Assembly (NCBI GenBank): GCA_955652195.1
Contig: CATPBC010000109.1
Span: forward strand, 1-7,847
Direction of reading: 5' to 3'
DNA from: an uncultured Xanthobacteraceae bacterium
GTDB lineage: Bacteria; Pseudomonadota; Alphaproteobacteria; Rhizobiales; Xanthobacteraceae
Length of the DNA stretch: 7,847 bases
The notes below the pieces were generated by a model. It ran no database searches and had not been told where the DNA came from. It saw nothing but the letters and a program-made list of their open reading frames with translations. The position numbers were made by a program, and so were the translations under genes. This document shows, piece by piece, positions 1 through 6,491 of this stretch (position 1 is the first letter of the stretch; each line of letters starts with the position of its first letter).

Positions 1-24
1 ACATCGTTCTAGCGGGGGGAAACT

Positions 25-840
25 GTGCTCAATGGAATGACCGGTGTGGTCGAGGAGCTGGCGCTTGCCAACCGCATCCTCGCGCATGAAGGCGTCCTCG
101 ATGCTTTCGGCCATGTCAGTATGCGTCATCCGACCCTCGCTGATCGCTATTTACTGTCGCGGTCGCGATCGCCGCTCTTGATCGAACCCGATGATATTTT
201 GGAGTTCACGCTGGACTCCGAGCCGGTGCGGCCGGCCAAAGCGCTGCTTTATGCCGAGCGCGTCATTCACGGCTGCATCTATCAGGCGCGCAAAGACGTG
301 ATGGCTGTGTGCCACCATCATGCTCCGGCGGTGATGCCGTTCTGCATCGCCGGCAAGCCGATCGTGCCGGTATTTCACTTGGGCGCGGCTATGGGCGGGG
401 AGGCGCCATTCTGGGACCAACATGACGAGTTCGGCGATACCAATCTTCTGGTGGTCAAGCCGGAGGAGGGACGCTCGCTGGCCCGTGCGCTCGGTCAAAA
501 TTCGGCGGTGCTGATGAATCGCCACGGTGCGACGGTCGTCGGCGCGAGCCTGAAGGAGCTTGTGGCGCGCGCCATCTTCATGTGCCAGAACGCCGATTAT
601 CAGCTGCGCGCGCTTACCCTTGGTACGCCTGAGCCGTTACATCGCGGCGAGGTCAAGCTCGCCGGCACGCTAAGCGCGATGCCGAATGTCGTGACCAGGA
701 CTTGGGAATATTGGAGCATGCGATTGGAAGCGAGCGGCGCGTTGCCGCCGCGCAGTGTCGCCGCCAAACCGACGCGGCGCGCGATGTCGAGATCGGCGCG
801 CGCCACGGCGCGGGAGCGTCGCAAAGGCCGGCGGCGTTAG
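25..840 (+). CDS. Class II aldolase/adducin-family protein, probable decarboxylase
   Basis: This is a 271-residue cytoplasmic protein of the class II aldolase/adducin fold, whose members are metal-dependent (usually Zn) sugar-phosphate aldolases or decarboxylases. The histidine cluster HHH at 97-99 (family pattern H-x-H) and H167 in NRHGATVVG match the three metal ligands of fuculose-phosphate aldolase, and E78 sits where the catalytic acid lies. The stretches GHVSMRHP (29-36), SRSRSP (45-50) and FGDTNLLV (136-143) resemble, from memory, the hydroxy-carboxymuconate-semialdehyde/dihydroxyphthalate decarboxylase branch, so decarboxylation of a carboxylated ring-cleavage or keto-acid product is more likely than sugar aldol cleavage. 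The GTG start at 25 is chosen because a GGGGGGA purine run (14-20) lies 4 nt upstream; the ATG at 37 would be too far from it. Residues 243-271 form an unusual Arg-rich tail (11 Arg, 2 Lys). The gene converges on the next one with a 15-nt gap. The family call is firm; the substrate is not known. Confidence 0.87.
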   Translation: MLNGMTGVVEELALANRILAHEGVLDAFGHVSMRHPTLADRYLLSRSRSPLLIEPDDILEFTLDSEPVRPAKALLYAERVIHGCIYQARKDVMAVCHHHAPAVMPFCIAGKPIVPVFHLGAAMGGEAPFWDQHDEFGDTNLLVVKPEEGRSLARALGQNSAVLMNRHGATVVGASLKELVARAIFMCQNADYQLRALTLGTPEPLHRGEVKLAGTLSAMPNVVTRTWEYWSMRLEASGALPPRSVAAKPTRRAMSRSARATARERRKGRRR

Positions 841-857
841 AGCGGGACGCCGGCCTT
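824..857. terminator. Shared bidirectional terminator-like hairpin between convergent genes
   Basis: AAGGCCGGCG (824-833) and CGCCGGCCTT (848-857) form a perfect 10-bp inverted repeat around a 14-nt loop. The loop contains the TAG stop of the aldolase-like gene (838-840). The right arm overlaps the TAA stop of the opposite-strand oxidoreductase (856-858). A competing 6-bp stem, CGGCGT/ACGCCG (832-837/847-852), can also form. The position between convergent genes and the GC-rich stem with A/T ends fit a two-way terminator. Neither side has a long T tract (CCTTAAT on plus, CCTTTGC on minus), so intrinsic termination may be weak or may mainly stabilise the 3' ends. Confidence 0.5.
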
Positions 858-1773
858 AATGACGGTCGCGCGCCGCGGTACTGATCGCGCCGAGCATCGT
901 GACGCGATCCTTGTCGAGAACATTGCGGACCGTTGGCTGCTGACCGATCTGGGCCATCTCGCGTTGACGCTTGACGGTGGCATTCGTCATCAGCGGCTCG
1001 ATGCCAAGCTCCCGCAGCGTTTCGGCCACTTCCTCCATTTCGGCGGCACGCCGCTCGCCATGGACGGCCATGCGTTCCAAATTGTAAGGGACGATCTTTG
1101 CCCAATCGAGGCCGGGATAATTATTCCGCATCGATACAGCGACTTCGTCGATCACGCCGGCGCGCGCAGCGGCGAGGAAACATTCCAGCGTTAGCGCTTC
1201 GATGCCCTTGATCATCACGCTGCGGACCATTTTGATTGCTGCTGCCGCGCCGACCTCGGTGCTGGCGATGCTGGCGCGCATGCCGAGTGCAACAAGCTTC
1301 GGCGCAACGGCGCGGCTATCGGGCCCGGCCAGCAGCATCGGCGTTTGGTGCCGCGCCGGATGGATCGGCGCCACTACGGCAACGTCGATATAGCGGGCGG
1401 CAGAGCCGAGCATTTTCGCAGTGGCCTGCTTGCGGCCCGGCGATACCGAATTGATGTCGAGAAAGATCGGCCTGCCGCGCAGATGCGCCTGGACCGATTG
1501 CGCCGCCGCGTGGCTCGACGCCGCGGTGACGGCGGAAACAATGGTCTCGGCTCCCGCCACCGCGTCGGCGGCGGAGGTCGCACAACGCACCCCGCTGGCA
1601 TCGGCAGCCCGCCGCAAATTATTGCCAGCGGCGTGCGGGAAAAGGATGTCCCATGCGGTCATCTGCGCCGCGTCGGCATCATGCAGCCCGGCGGCGATCG
1701 CTTGTCCAGCTTCGCCAAAACCGATGAAAGCAATTCTGGGTTTGCCGTTTGCCATGGTGTCAGTCATTGGCAT
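856..1773 (-). CDS. NAD(P)-dependent oxidoreductase, beta-hydroxyacid dehydrogenase type with DUF1932-like C-terminal domain
   Basis: This 305-residue protein has the build of the 6-phosphogluconate/3-hydroxyisobutyrate dehydrogenase superfamily, which oxidises 2- or 3-hydroxy acids with NAD(P) in the cytoplasm. The N-terminal Rossmann fold shows IAFIGFGEAGQA with G18-x-G20-x-x-G23. The segment DINSVSP (106-112) lies at the substrate-binding position of the family. K181 in the helix GAAAAIKMVRS is the expected catalytic lysine, with Ser185 where many relatives have Asn. Residues from about 190 onward (GIEALTLECFLAA, then YPGLDW) match the DUF1932-type C-terminal domain. The start at 1773 is the longest ATG form; ATGs at residues 3 and 7 are also possible, and the Shine-Dalgarno signal is weak for all of them. 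The gene diverges from the amidase and converges on the aldolase-like gene. The substrate is unknown; a hydroxy acid from the neighbouring pathway is an inference. Confidence 0.87.
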   Translation of the reverse strand: MPMTDTMANGKPRIAFIGFGEAGQAIAAGLHDADAAQMTAWDILFPHAAGNNLRRAADASGVRCATSAADAVAGAETIVSAVTAASSHAAAQSVQAHLRGRPIFLDINSVSPGRKQATAKMLGSAARYIDVAVVAPIHPARHQTPMLLAGPDSRAVAPKLVALGMRASIASTEVGAAAAIKMVRSVMIKGIEALTLECFLAAARAGVIDEVAVSMRNNYPGLDWAKIVPYNLERMAVHGERRAAEMEEVAETLRELGIEPLMTNATVKRQREMAQIGQQPTVRNVLDKDRVTMLGAISTAARDRH

Positions 1774-1826
1774 TGCTCGTTGCGTTCTTTGGCGCGGCGT
1801 GTTGCGCGCGGCCTATTGCGGTCATC

Positions 1827-1858
1827 TTGGCCATAGATGATGGCAGCTTTGCTATATA
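1827..1858 (+). promoter_or_regulatory. Candidate promoter for the amidase (extended -10)
   Basis: TGCTATATA at 1850-1858 has the form of an extended -10 element (TG-n-TATATA, four of six matches to TATAAT). The nearest -35-like sequence, TTGGCC at 1827-1832, is spaced 20 nt away, longer than the usual 17, so it may contribute little. The start of transcription would be near 1865, giving a leader of about 70 nt that carries the 1880-1899 hairpin. The call rests on pattern alone, and the -10 core overlaps a perfect 8-bp palindrome that could instead be an operator. Confidence 0.28.
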
Positions 1859-1879
1859 GTGTGCAATCGAGCCAATCCG

Positions 1880-1899
1880 GCTCTGCTTTACCGCAGAGC
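1880..1899 (+). promoter_or_regulatory. 7-bp hairpin in the amidase leader
   Basis: GCTCTGC (1880-1886) and GCAGAGC (1893-1899) are perfect inverted copies around the 6-nt loop TTTACC. The element lies 36 nt before the amidase ATG and downstream of the candidate -10. It could be an operator or an RNA hairpin affecting leader stability. A terminator is less likely, because no T-run follows (GATCTTTCC). Confidence 0.35.
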
Positions 1900-1935
1900 G
1901 ATCTTTCCGCATAAGCGAACCTCGATGAGTGAATC

Positions 1936-3231
1936 ATGAAAGCTCCGTCTTGTCGCGATCGGCTAGAACAGGCGCTGGCGCGCATCGCCGATCCGAACGG
2001 GGAGGGCGCACGCGCTTGTCTCACCGTGTACGCCGACGCCGCGCGAGCCGGAGCTGATGCGGCGGACGCTCGGACCGTGCGCGGCGGATCGCTCGGACCG
2101 CTCGACGGCACCATCGTGAGCATCAAGGATCTGTTCGATGTTGCCGGTGAGCCAACCCGGGCCGGCTCGAAGATCCTCGCTGAGGAGGCGGTGCCGGCCG
2201 TAGCCGATGCGACGGTGGTGCGCCGGCTGCGGCAGGCCGGCGCGGTCATCGTCGCCAAAACCAATATGAGCGAATTCGCCTTTTCGGGAATAGGCGCCAA
2301 TCCGCATTTCGGCACGCCGGGTAATCCGCACGACCGCCGCCGCGTGCCAGGCGGCTCCTCGGCCGGCGCGCCGGTCGCGCTTGCCGACGGCATGTGCGAA
2401 CTCTCGATCGGCACCGATACCGGCGGCTCGGTGCGAATTCCGGCCGCCCTGTGCGGCCTGGTCGGGTTCAAGCCGAGCCGGCAGCGGGTGCCGATCGACG
2501 GCGCCTTTCCGCTGAGCAAGACACTCGATTCAATCGGACCGATCGCGCGCAGCGTTGCCGATTGCGCCAAAGCGGACGCAATCATGGCCGGGGAAGAGTT
2601 CACGGCCCCGGAGCCGATCGCGCTTGCCGGCTTGCGCTTTGGCGTGGCCGAAGGTCTCCTGCTCGACCGGCTCGATGACATAGTCGCTCCCGCATTCAAG
2701 GCTGCGCTTGGATATCTCGAAGGCGCCGGCTGCCGCCTCAGCCATGAACAGCTATCGCTGCTCGACGATTGGGTGGCGCTCAATGAAAGGGGCGGCGTGC
2801 TGCCGCCCGAGGCCTGCGCGGTGCATCGCGATCGGCTCCGCCGGCGGGCAGCCGATATCGACCCCAATGTTCGCGTCCGCATCGAGCGCGGCTGCGCCGT
2901 CAGCCAAGCGGATTACGCCGACATGGTGCGCGAGCGCGCACGTCTGGTGGCGGCCATGGATGCACGGCTTGCCGCGCTGGACGTACTCGTGATGCCGACG
3001 ACGGCAATAGTGGCGCCGACCATTGCCGAGGTCGCCGACACCAAGGTCTTTGCCGCCCGCAATGCGGCGCTGCTGCGAAACACCAGCATGGTCAATTTCT
3101 TCGATCTATGCGCAATCTCGTTGCCGCTGCAGGCCACCCTGCCGGTCGGCTTCATGCTGGTCGTGCGCAACGGGCAAGATCGCCAGCTTTTGCGGATTGC
3201 CGCTGCGGTGATGCAATTATTTGTTGCGTGA
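1936..3231 (+). CDS. Amidase-signature family hydrolase
   Basis: This 431-residue cytoplasmic enzyme of the amidase signature (AS) family would hydrolyse a carboxamide to an acid plus ammonia or an amine. The complete Ser-cisSer-Lys triad is visible: K64 in SIKDLFDV, S141 in PGGSSAG, and nucleophile S165 in TDTGGSVRIPA. The spacing of K64 and S141 from S165 (101 and 24 residues) matches the family. CGLVGFKPS (173-181) and the C-terminal pair NFFDLCAISLP (387-397) and LPVGFML (402-408) complete a full-length domain of slightly short size. There is no signal peptide or membrane segment. The ATG at 1936 is the earliest start, since an in-frame TGA lies at 1930-1932. A weak GATGAG sits 6 nt upstream, and a four-codon ORF (ATG at 1925) ends in an ATGA overlap with it. 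The enzyme precedes the importer genes by 97 nt on the same strand. AS members act on many amides, and a GatA role is unlikely because no gatB or gatC is nearby. Confidence 0.92.
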   Translation: MKAPSCRDRLEQALARIADPNGEGARACLTVYADAARAGADAADARTVRGGSLGPLDGTIVSIKDLFDVAGEPTRAGSKILAEEAVPAVADATVVRRLRQAGAVIVAKTNMSEFAFSGIGANPHFGTPGNPHDRRRVPGGSSAGAPVALADGMCELSIGTDTGGSVRIPAALCGLVGFKPSRQRVPIDGAFPLSKTLDSIGPIARSVADCAKADAIMAGEEFTAPEPIALAGLRFGVAEGLLLDRLDDIVAPAFKAALGYLEGAGCRLSHEQLSLLDDWVALNERGGVLPPEACAVHRDRLRRRAADIDPNVRVRIERGCAVSQADYADMVRERARLVAAMDARLAALDVLVMPTTAIVAPTIAEVADTKVFAARNAALLRNTSMVNFFDLCAISLPLQATLPVGFMLVVRNGQDRQLLRIAAAVMQLFVA

Positions 3232-3236
3232 TCGAA

Positions 3237-3268
3237 GCATTGAGCGATCAAGGCATTGAACGATCAAG
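3237..3268 (+). repeat. Two tandem 16-nt repeats with embedded palindromes
   Basis: GCATTGAGCGATCAAG (3237-3252) is followed directly by GCATTGAACGATCAAG (3253-3268), differing at one base. Each copy contains TTGA-N4-TCAA (3240-3251 and 3256-3267), so two palindromic half-site pairs lie 16 bp apart. A degraded third copy may precede them across the amidase stop (3221-3236, 9 of 16 matches). The position, 60 nt before the binding-protein ATG, would suit a tandem operator. A chance short duplication between cotranscribed genes is the alternative. Confidence 0.7.
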
Positions 3269-3328
3269 ACTTGCCGCCAGCGCGGCCATTTTCTAGCATT
3301 TTGCCAAATATAACTGGAGGACATCGCC

Positions 3329-4561
3329 ATGCCACGCCGCATCAATATAACCCGCCGCCGTCTGCTTGCCGGCGCTGCCGCAACCGGCCTGGCCGCACCG
3401 AGCATCGTGCGCGCTCAGGGTACCGGCGCTCGTGCGCCCTTAAAGGTGGGTGTCCTGCTGCCTCGGTCCGGGTTCGAAGCCAGCATCGGGCAGGACTGTC
3501 AGCGCGGCGTCGATATCGCGCCCGCCATCCTCAGGTCGTTGGGCCTGCCGGAGCTCACGGTGATGAATGCCGATACCGAATCCAATGTCGACGTCGCGCG
3601 CCAGCGCGCCGAGAAGCTCATCAATGATGGTGCGCAGCTTCTGATCGGCGCGTTCGATTCCGGTCAGACCACCGCGATTGCGCAAGTCGCCGAGCAAAAG
3701 GGCATCCCTCTCGTTATTAATATTGCGGCAGCGCCCGACATTACCGAGCAGGGTTACAAGTTCGTATTTCGCAATTTTCCTACCGCACCGATGATCCTTG
3801 GCGACGCCTTCGAAAACCAAATGGAGCTTTTCCGGATCATCGGCAGTGCGCCCAAGAGCGTAGTTTTCATGCATGTCAACGACACGTTCGGCACCGCAAT
3901 GGCGAAAGGCATCAATGCCGTGATGCCCAAGTTCAATGTGCCCTACAAGATCGTTGACGAGATCGCCTATGATCCGACCGCGCGCGACCTTTCGGTCGAG
4001 GTCGCCAAAGCCAAGGGTAGCAATGCCGATGCACTGCTCCTCGTCAGCCGCCTTAACGATGCGATGCTGATCACGCGAGAATTGGTCAAGCAGCGCTGGA
4101 CGCCGCAGGCGATCTTGAGCATGGGACCGGGCTGGTACGAGGACCAATATTTGAAAACGCTCGGCAAGCTGTCCGATGGGCCGATCAGCTTCGTGCCATT
4201 CGAAGACCCCAACAAGAAACTGGCAAAGTCACTCCAAGCCGCACTGGCAAAGGCCTATCCTGGCCTCAACCTGAGCACCAACCACGTCTACACGTTTGAA
4301 GCGCTCTTGATTGCCGCCGATGCCTACAAACGCGCTGGTACCAGCGATCCGAAAGGGCTGGCTGACGCAATTCGCACCACCAACATCACCGACAACGTCA
4401 GCATCGGTCCGGGCATCCAGTTCAATGCCAAGGGTCAAAACGACAAGCTGAAGAACGGCGCAATCCAGAATCGCGGTGGCAAGCTCGCGACTTTGGCGCC
4501 CAAGGCCGCGGCGAATGCCAAACCGGAATGGCCGATGGGCTCCTACGCGAACCGGACCTGA
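3329..4561 (+). CDS. ABC transporter substrate-binding protein, branched-chain amino acid (LivK-like) type, Tat-exported
   Basis: This 410-residue periplasmic binding protein would capture the ligand and deliver it to the LivHM permease. The N-terminus has a Tat signal: TRRRLLAG (8-15) with the Arg run at 9-11, a short Ala/Gly/Leu core, and likely cleavage after VRA (27-29) before QG. The mature part starts with LKVGVLLPRSG (38-48), the usual first strand of type I periplasmic binding proteins in the Leu/Ile/Val-amide family. LLIGAFDSGQTTAIAQVAEQKGIP (104-127) and NDTFGTAMAKGI (184-195) are further hallmarks. The length is normal. GGAGGA (3316-3321) lies 7 nt before the ATG, the strongest ribosome-binding site in the window, as expected for a highly made binding protein. 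Members bind amino acids, amides, urea, aromatic acids and other carboxylates, so the ligand cannot be assigned. The adjacent amidase hints at an amide. Confidence 0.93.
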   Translation: MPRRINITRRRLLAGAAATGLAAPSIVRAQGTGARAPLKVGVLLPRSGFEASIGQDCQRGVDIAPAILRSLGLPELTVMNADTESNVDVARQRAEKLINDGAQLLIGAFDSGQTTAIAQVAEQKGIPLVINIAAAPDITEQGYKFVFRNFPTAPMILGDAFENQMELFRIIGSAPKSVVFMHVNDTFGTAMAKGINAVMPKFNVPYKIVDEIAYDPTARDLSVEVAKAKGSNADALLLVSRLNDAMLITRELVKQRWTPQAILSMGPGWYEDQYLKTLGKLSDGPISFVPFEDPNKKLAKSLQAALAKAYPGLNLSTNHVYTFEALLIAADAYKRAGTSDPKGLADAIRTTNITDNVSIGPGIQFNAKGQNDKLKNGAIQNRGGKLATLAPKAAANAKPEWPMGSYANRT

Positions 4562-4563
4562 GG
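4560..4563 (+). promoter_or_regulatory. Ribosome-binding site deciding the LivH start
   Basis: GAGG lies 6 nt before the GTG at 4570 and overlaps the binding-protein stop codon (TGA 4559-4561). The alternative in-frame ATG at 4528 lies inside the binding-protein gene, has no clear Shine-Dalgarno, and would add a charged 14-residue stretch before the first membrane segment. The GTG is therefore preferred. Confidence 0.55.
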
Positions 4564-4569
4564 CGGTCG

Positions 4570-5442
4570 GTGCCGATCGATGTCTATCTAAACGTCGCCG
4601 TTGCCGGAATATTGACGGGGCTCGTCTATGGTCTGATGGCCCTTGGCCTCTCCGTTATTTTCGGCGTCGTGCGCGTGGTCAATTTCGCTCATGGCGAAAT
4701 GATGTCGATCGCGATGTATCTCACGGTACTGCTGTTCTCGGGCTTGCACCTCGATCCGCTGGTGATGCTTGTGCCGATCGCAGCGGTCCTGTTCGTGTTC
4801 GGTTATGCGCTGCAAGCTGGACTGATCAATCCATTCATCAGTCGTCCCGAACACAGTCAATTTCTGCTGCTGGTGGCGCTCGCTCTGATCATCGTCAACG
4901 CGCTTTTGATCTTATTCGGTCCGGATGCCCGCACCGTGCAGACTTCCTATGCGTTCGACAGCTTCCAATGGGGCGCGCTGATTGTCGATGCCACCAAGCT
5001 CTACGCCGGCGCCGCGGCGATCATAGCTGCAGCGCTGCTATTCGCGTTTTTCCGTTTCGCGCCGGTTGGCAAGGCGATACGTGCCTGCGCCGATAATTAC
5101 ACCGGTGCGCTCGTGGTCGGACTCGACGTCAAGCGGCTCTACGCGCTGACATTCGGGATTGGCGCCGCCTGCGTCGGTGCCGCCGGCGTAATGATGACTT
5201 TAATTGTCGACGTCACGCCGATGATCGGACCGGCCTATACGTTGTTGGCCTTTGTCATTGTCATCACTGGCGGGCTCGGTTCGATGGCCGGGGCGCTGCT
5301 CGGCGGCCTGTTGATCGGGGTGACCGAGGCGCTTGCCGGTTTGCTATTCACGCCTTCAGCCAAGAGCATGTTCGCCTTTGCCATTCTCGTGCTGGTGCTG
5401 TTGTTTCGGCCGCAAGGCATTCTCGGCAAAAGATCGATCTGA
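4570..5442 (+). CDS. livH: Branched-chain amino acid-type ABC transporter permease LivH
   Basis: This 290-residue inner-membrane protein forms the translocation pore with LivM. With the GTG start it begins directly before the first hydrophobic helix (AVAGILTGLVYGLMALGLSV). Hallmarks are VVNFAHGEM (36-44), the cytoplasmic coupling-loop region GKAIRACADN (167-176) with the following GLDVKRLYAL, GGLGSMAG (234-241), and the C-terminal FRPQGILGK (279-287). About eight hydrophobic segments are visible. The gene starts 8 nt after the binding-protein stop and overlaps LivM by one base (TGATG), so it is translationally linked on both sides. A longer form starting at ATG 4528 would be 304 residues. The family call is firm; transport of Leu/Ile/Val itself is not implied. 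Confidence 0.93.
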   Translation: MPIDVYLNVAVAGILTGLVYGLMALGLSVIFGVVRVVNFAHGEMMSIAMYLTVLLFSGLHLDPLVMLVPIAAVLFVFGYALQAGLINPFISRPEHSQFLLLVALALIIVNALLILFGPDARTVQTSYAFDSFQWGALIVDATKLYAGAAAIIAAALLFAFFRFAPVGKAIRACADNYTGALVVGLDVKRLYALTFGIGAACVGAAGVMMTLIVDVTPMIGPAYTLLAFVIVITGGLGSMAGALLGGLLIGVTEALAGLLFTPSAKSMFAFAILVLVLLFRPQGILGKRSI

Positions 5443-6491
5443 TGGCCGCCAAGACGTCCGCCAGTTTTGTCGATCCATTTATCCGGATCGCGGTATCGCT
5501 TTTTGAGGACGTATCGCGCCAAACAATCGCATTGCTCGGTATTTTGCTTGCCAGTCTTCTGATCGTGCCTTGGCTCGTCAACGATTACCTGCTCACGGTT
5601 TTGATCGTCGTTCTCTACTTCGCTTTCACGGGGCAGGCCTGGAACATAATGATGGGATTTGCCGGGCAGCTTTCGCTCGGTCATGCGATCTATGTCGGCC
5701 TCGGCGCTTATATCGCGGCCGTACTGTTCGCGCGCTTCGGCATCGCTCCTTGGATCGGATTTCTCGCCGTCATACCCGTCGCAGCGGCTTGTGGCGCGAC
5801 GATCGGTTTTCTGGCATTTCGGTTTCGCGTTGCCGGGGTGTATTTCGCGATTCTGACCATTGCTTTCGCCGAGTTCGCGCGGATCGGGTTCGATCACCTC
5901 GATTACGTAAATGCCTCGGCGGGATTGTTCTTACCCGTCGCGCAATATGCCCGCAACGATCTCTGGCATCTGCGCGGCAACCCGACGATGTTTTATTATG
6001 TGATCCTCGCCGCCGCGGCGTTCGCCTTTGTCGTGTGCCGCGCTCTCTTGAAGAGCCGCATCGGCTATTTCTGGCTCGCCATCCGTGAGGACGAACAGGC
6101 GGCGCGCGCGGCCGGCATCGACACGTTCCGCTACAAGATGGCGGCGGTCATGATCTCGGCCGTGATCACGTCCTTTGCCGGCGTGTTCTATGCGTTCTTT
6201 TACAACAACCTGTTCCCCGAGCAGGTGTTTAATATTTCGCGCTCGATAGAGATTATCCTGGGCCCGATCATCGGTGGGATTGGCACGCTGTTCGGTCCGA
6301 TCCTCGGCGCGTTCGTGCTTACCGGGCTGGCCGAGTTGCTCAATGCGGCGATGGCTGCCATCGGTTTCGATCTGCCGGGAGCCAAGCAAGTCTTTTACGG
6401 CATCTGCCTGCTGCTGGTGGTCGTCGCTCTGCCGGAAGGGGTGTGGCCTTGGCTGGCTCGGCGGATCGGTGTGTCGGAGAGTCGGCAGTGA
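5442..6491 (+). CDS. livM: Branched-chain amino acid-type ABC transporter permease LivM
   Basis: This 349-residue inner-membrane partner of LivH is recognised by NIMMGFAGQLSLGHA (68-82), the cytoplasmic coupling motif AIREDEQAARAAGID (213-227) and GGIGTLFGPILGAF (278-291). Multiple hydrophobic helices run from about residue 28 to 332. A polar N-terminal stretch of about 25 residues precedes the first helix. Where many LivM proteins carry a TGGxxGL periplasmic/loop motif, this protein has NASAGL (157-162), a small divergence that may relate to substrate. The ATG overlaps the LivH TGA by one base, and the Shine-Dalgarno is weak, so translation is probably by re-initiation. Its own stop overlaps the LivG start (GTGA). 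Confidence 0.94.
   Translation: MAAKTSASFVDPFIRIAVSLFEDVSRQTIALLGILLASLLIVPWLVNDYLLTVLIVVLYFAFTGQAWNIMMGFAGQLSLGHAIYVGLGAYIAAVLFARFGIAPWIGFLAVIPVAAACGATIGFLAFRFRVAGVYFAILTIAFAEFARIGFDHLDYVNASAGLFLPVAQYARNDLWHLRGNPTMFYYVILAAAAFAFVVCRALLKSRIGYFWLAIREDEQAARAAGIDTFRYKMAAVMISAVITSFAGVFYAFFYNNLFPEQVFNISRSIEIILGPIIGGIGTLFGPILGAFVLTGLAELLNAAMAAIGFDLPGAKQVFYGICLLLVVVALPEGVWPWLARRIGVSESRQ
6476..6481 (+). promoter_or_regulatory. Ribosome-binding site deciding the LivG start
   Basis: GGAGAG lies 6 nt before the GTG at 6488, inside the end of LivM. It supports this GTG over the upstream in-frame GTG at 6443, which would add 15 non-homologous-looking residues before the conserved LKRVSKRF beta-strand. Confidence 0.6.

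Larger units (their letters stand above)
1774..1935. promoter_or_regulatory. Divergent intergenic promoter region
   Basis: This 162-nt gap separates the 5' ends of the minus-strand oxidoreductase and the plus-strand amidase, so it must hold at least one promoter for each unless transcription enters from further away. It contains an AT-rich core with the palindrome CTATATAG (1852-1859), flanked by TTGC (1849-1852) and GCAA (1863-1866) as weak 4-bp inverted arms, and a hairpin at 1880-1899. No convincing -35/-10 pair was found for the minus-strand gene. No regulator gene lies in the window. No protein-coding signal was seen in the gap. Confidence 0.5.

Noticed and set aside
1925..1939. Four-codon ORF ending in an ATGA overlap with the amidase start
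   Set aside because: It is too short to call as a leader peptide and has no run of regulatory codons; recorded only as context for the start.
1764..2882. Long 372-codon open frame on the minus strand opposite the amidase
   Set aside because: It is Ser/Arg/Ala/Pro-rich with no recognisable motif and lies opposite a clear amidase with an intact triad; it is typical of antisense frames in GC-rich genes.
3213..3227. GCAA-N7-TTGC inverted repeat at the amidase 3' end
   Set aside because: The arms are only 4 bp and within coding sequence; expected by chance.
3309..3314. TATAAC, a good -10-like hexamer before the binding-protein gene
   Set aside because: It ends one base before the GGAGGA ribosome-binding site, so transcription would start inside or after that site; no fitting -35 was seen.
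3440..4147. 235-codon minus-strand open frame inside the binding-protein gene
   Set aside because: It is low-complexity, rich in His, Arg and Asp, with no domain, and fully inside a well-supported gene.
4528..4569. Upstream ATG start for LivH
   Set aside because: It lies inside the binding-protein gene, has no clear ribosome-binding site, and adds a charged stretch that is not family-like; the GTG at 4570 has GAGG at correct spacing.
5235..5897. 220-codon minus-strand open frame across the LivH/LivM junction
   Set aside because: It is a polar composition produced by reading hydrophobic membrane-protein codons in reverse; there are no motifs.
6443..6487. Upstream GTG start for LivG
   Set aside because: It would overlap LivM by 49 nt and add residues that do not resemble the family; the GTG at 6488 has a good ribosome-binding site and a GTGA overlap.
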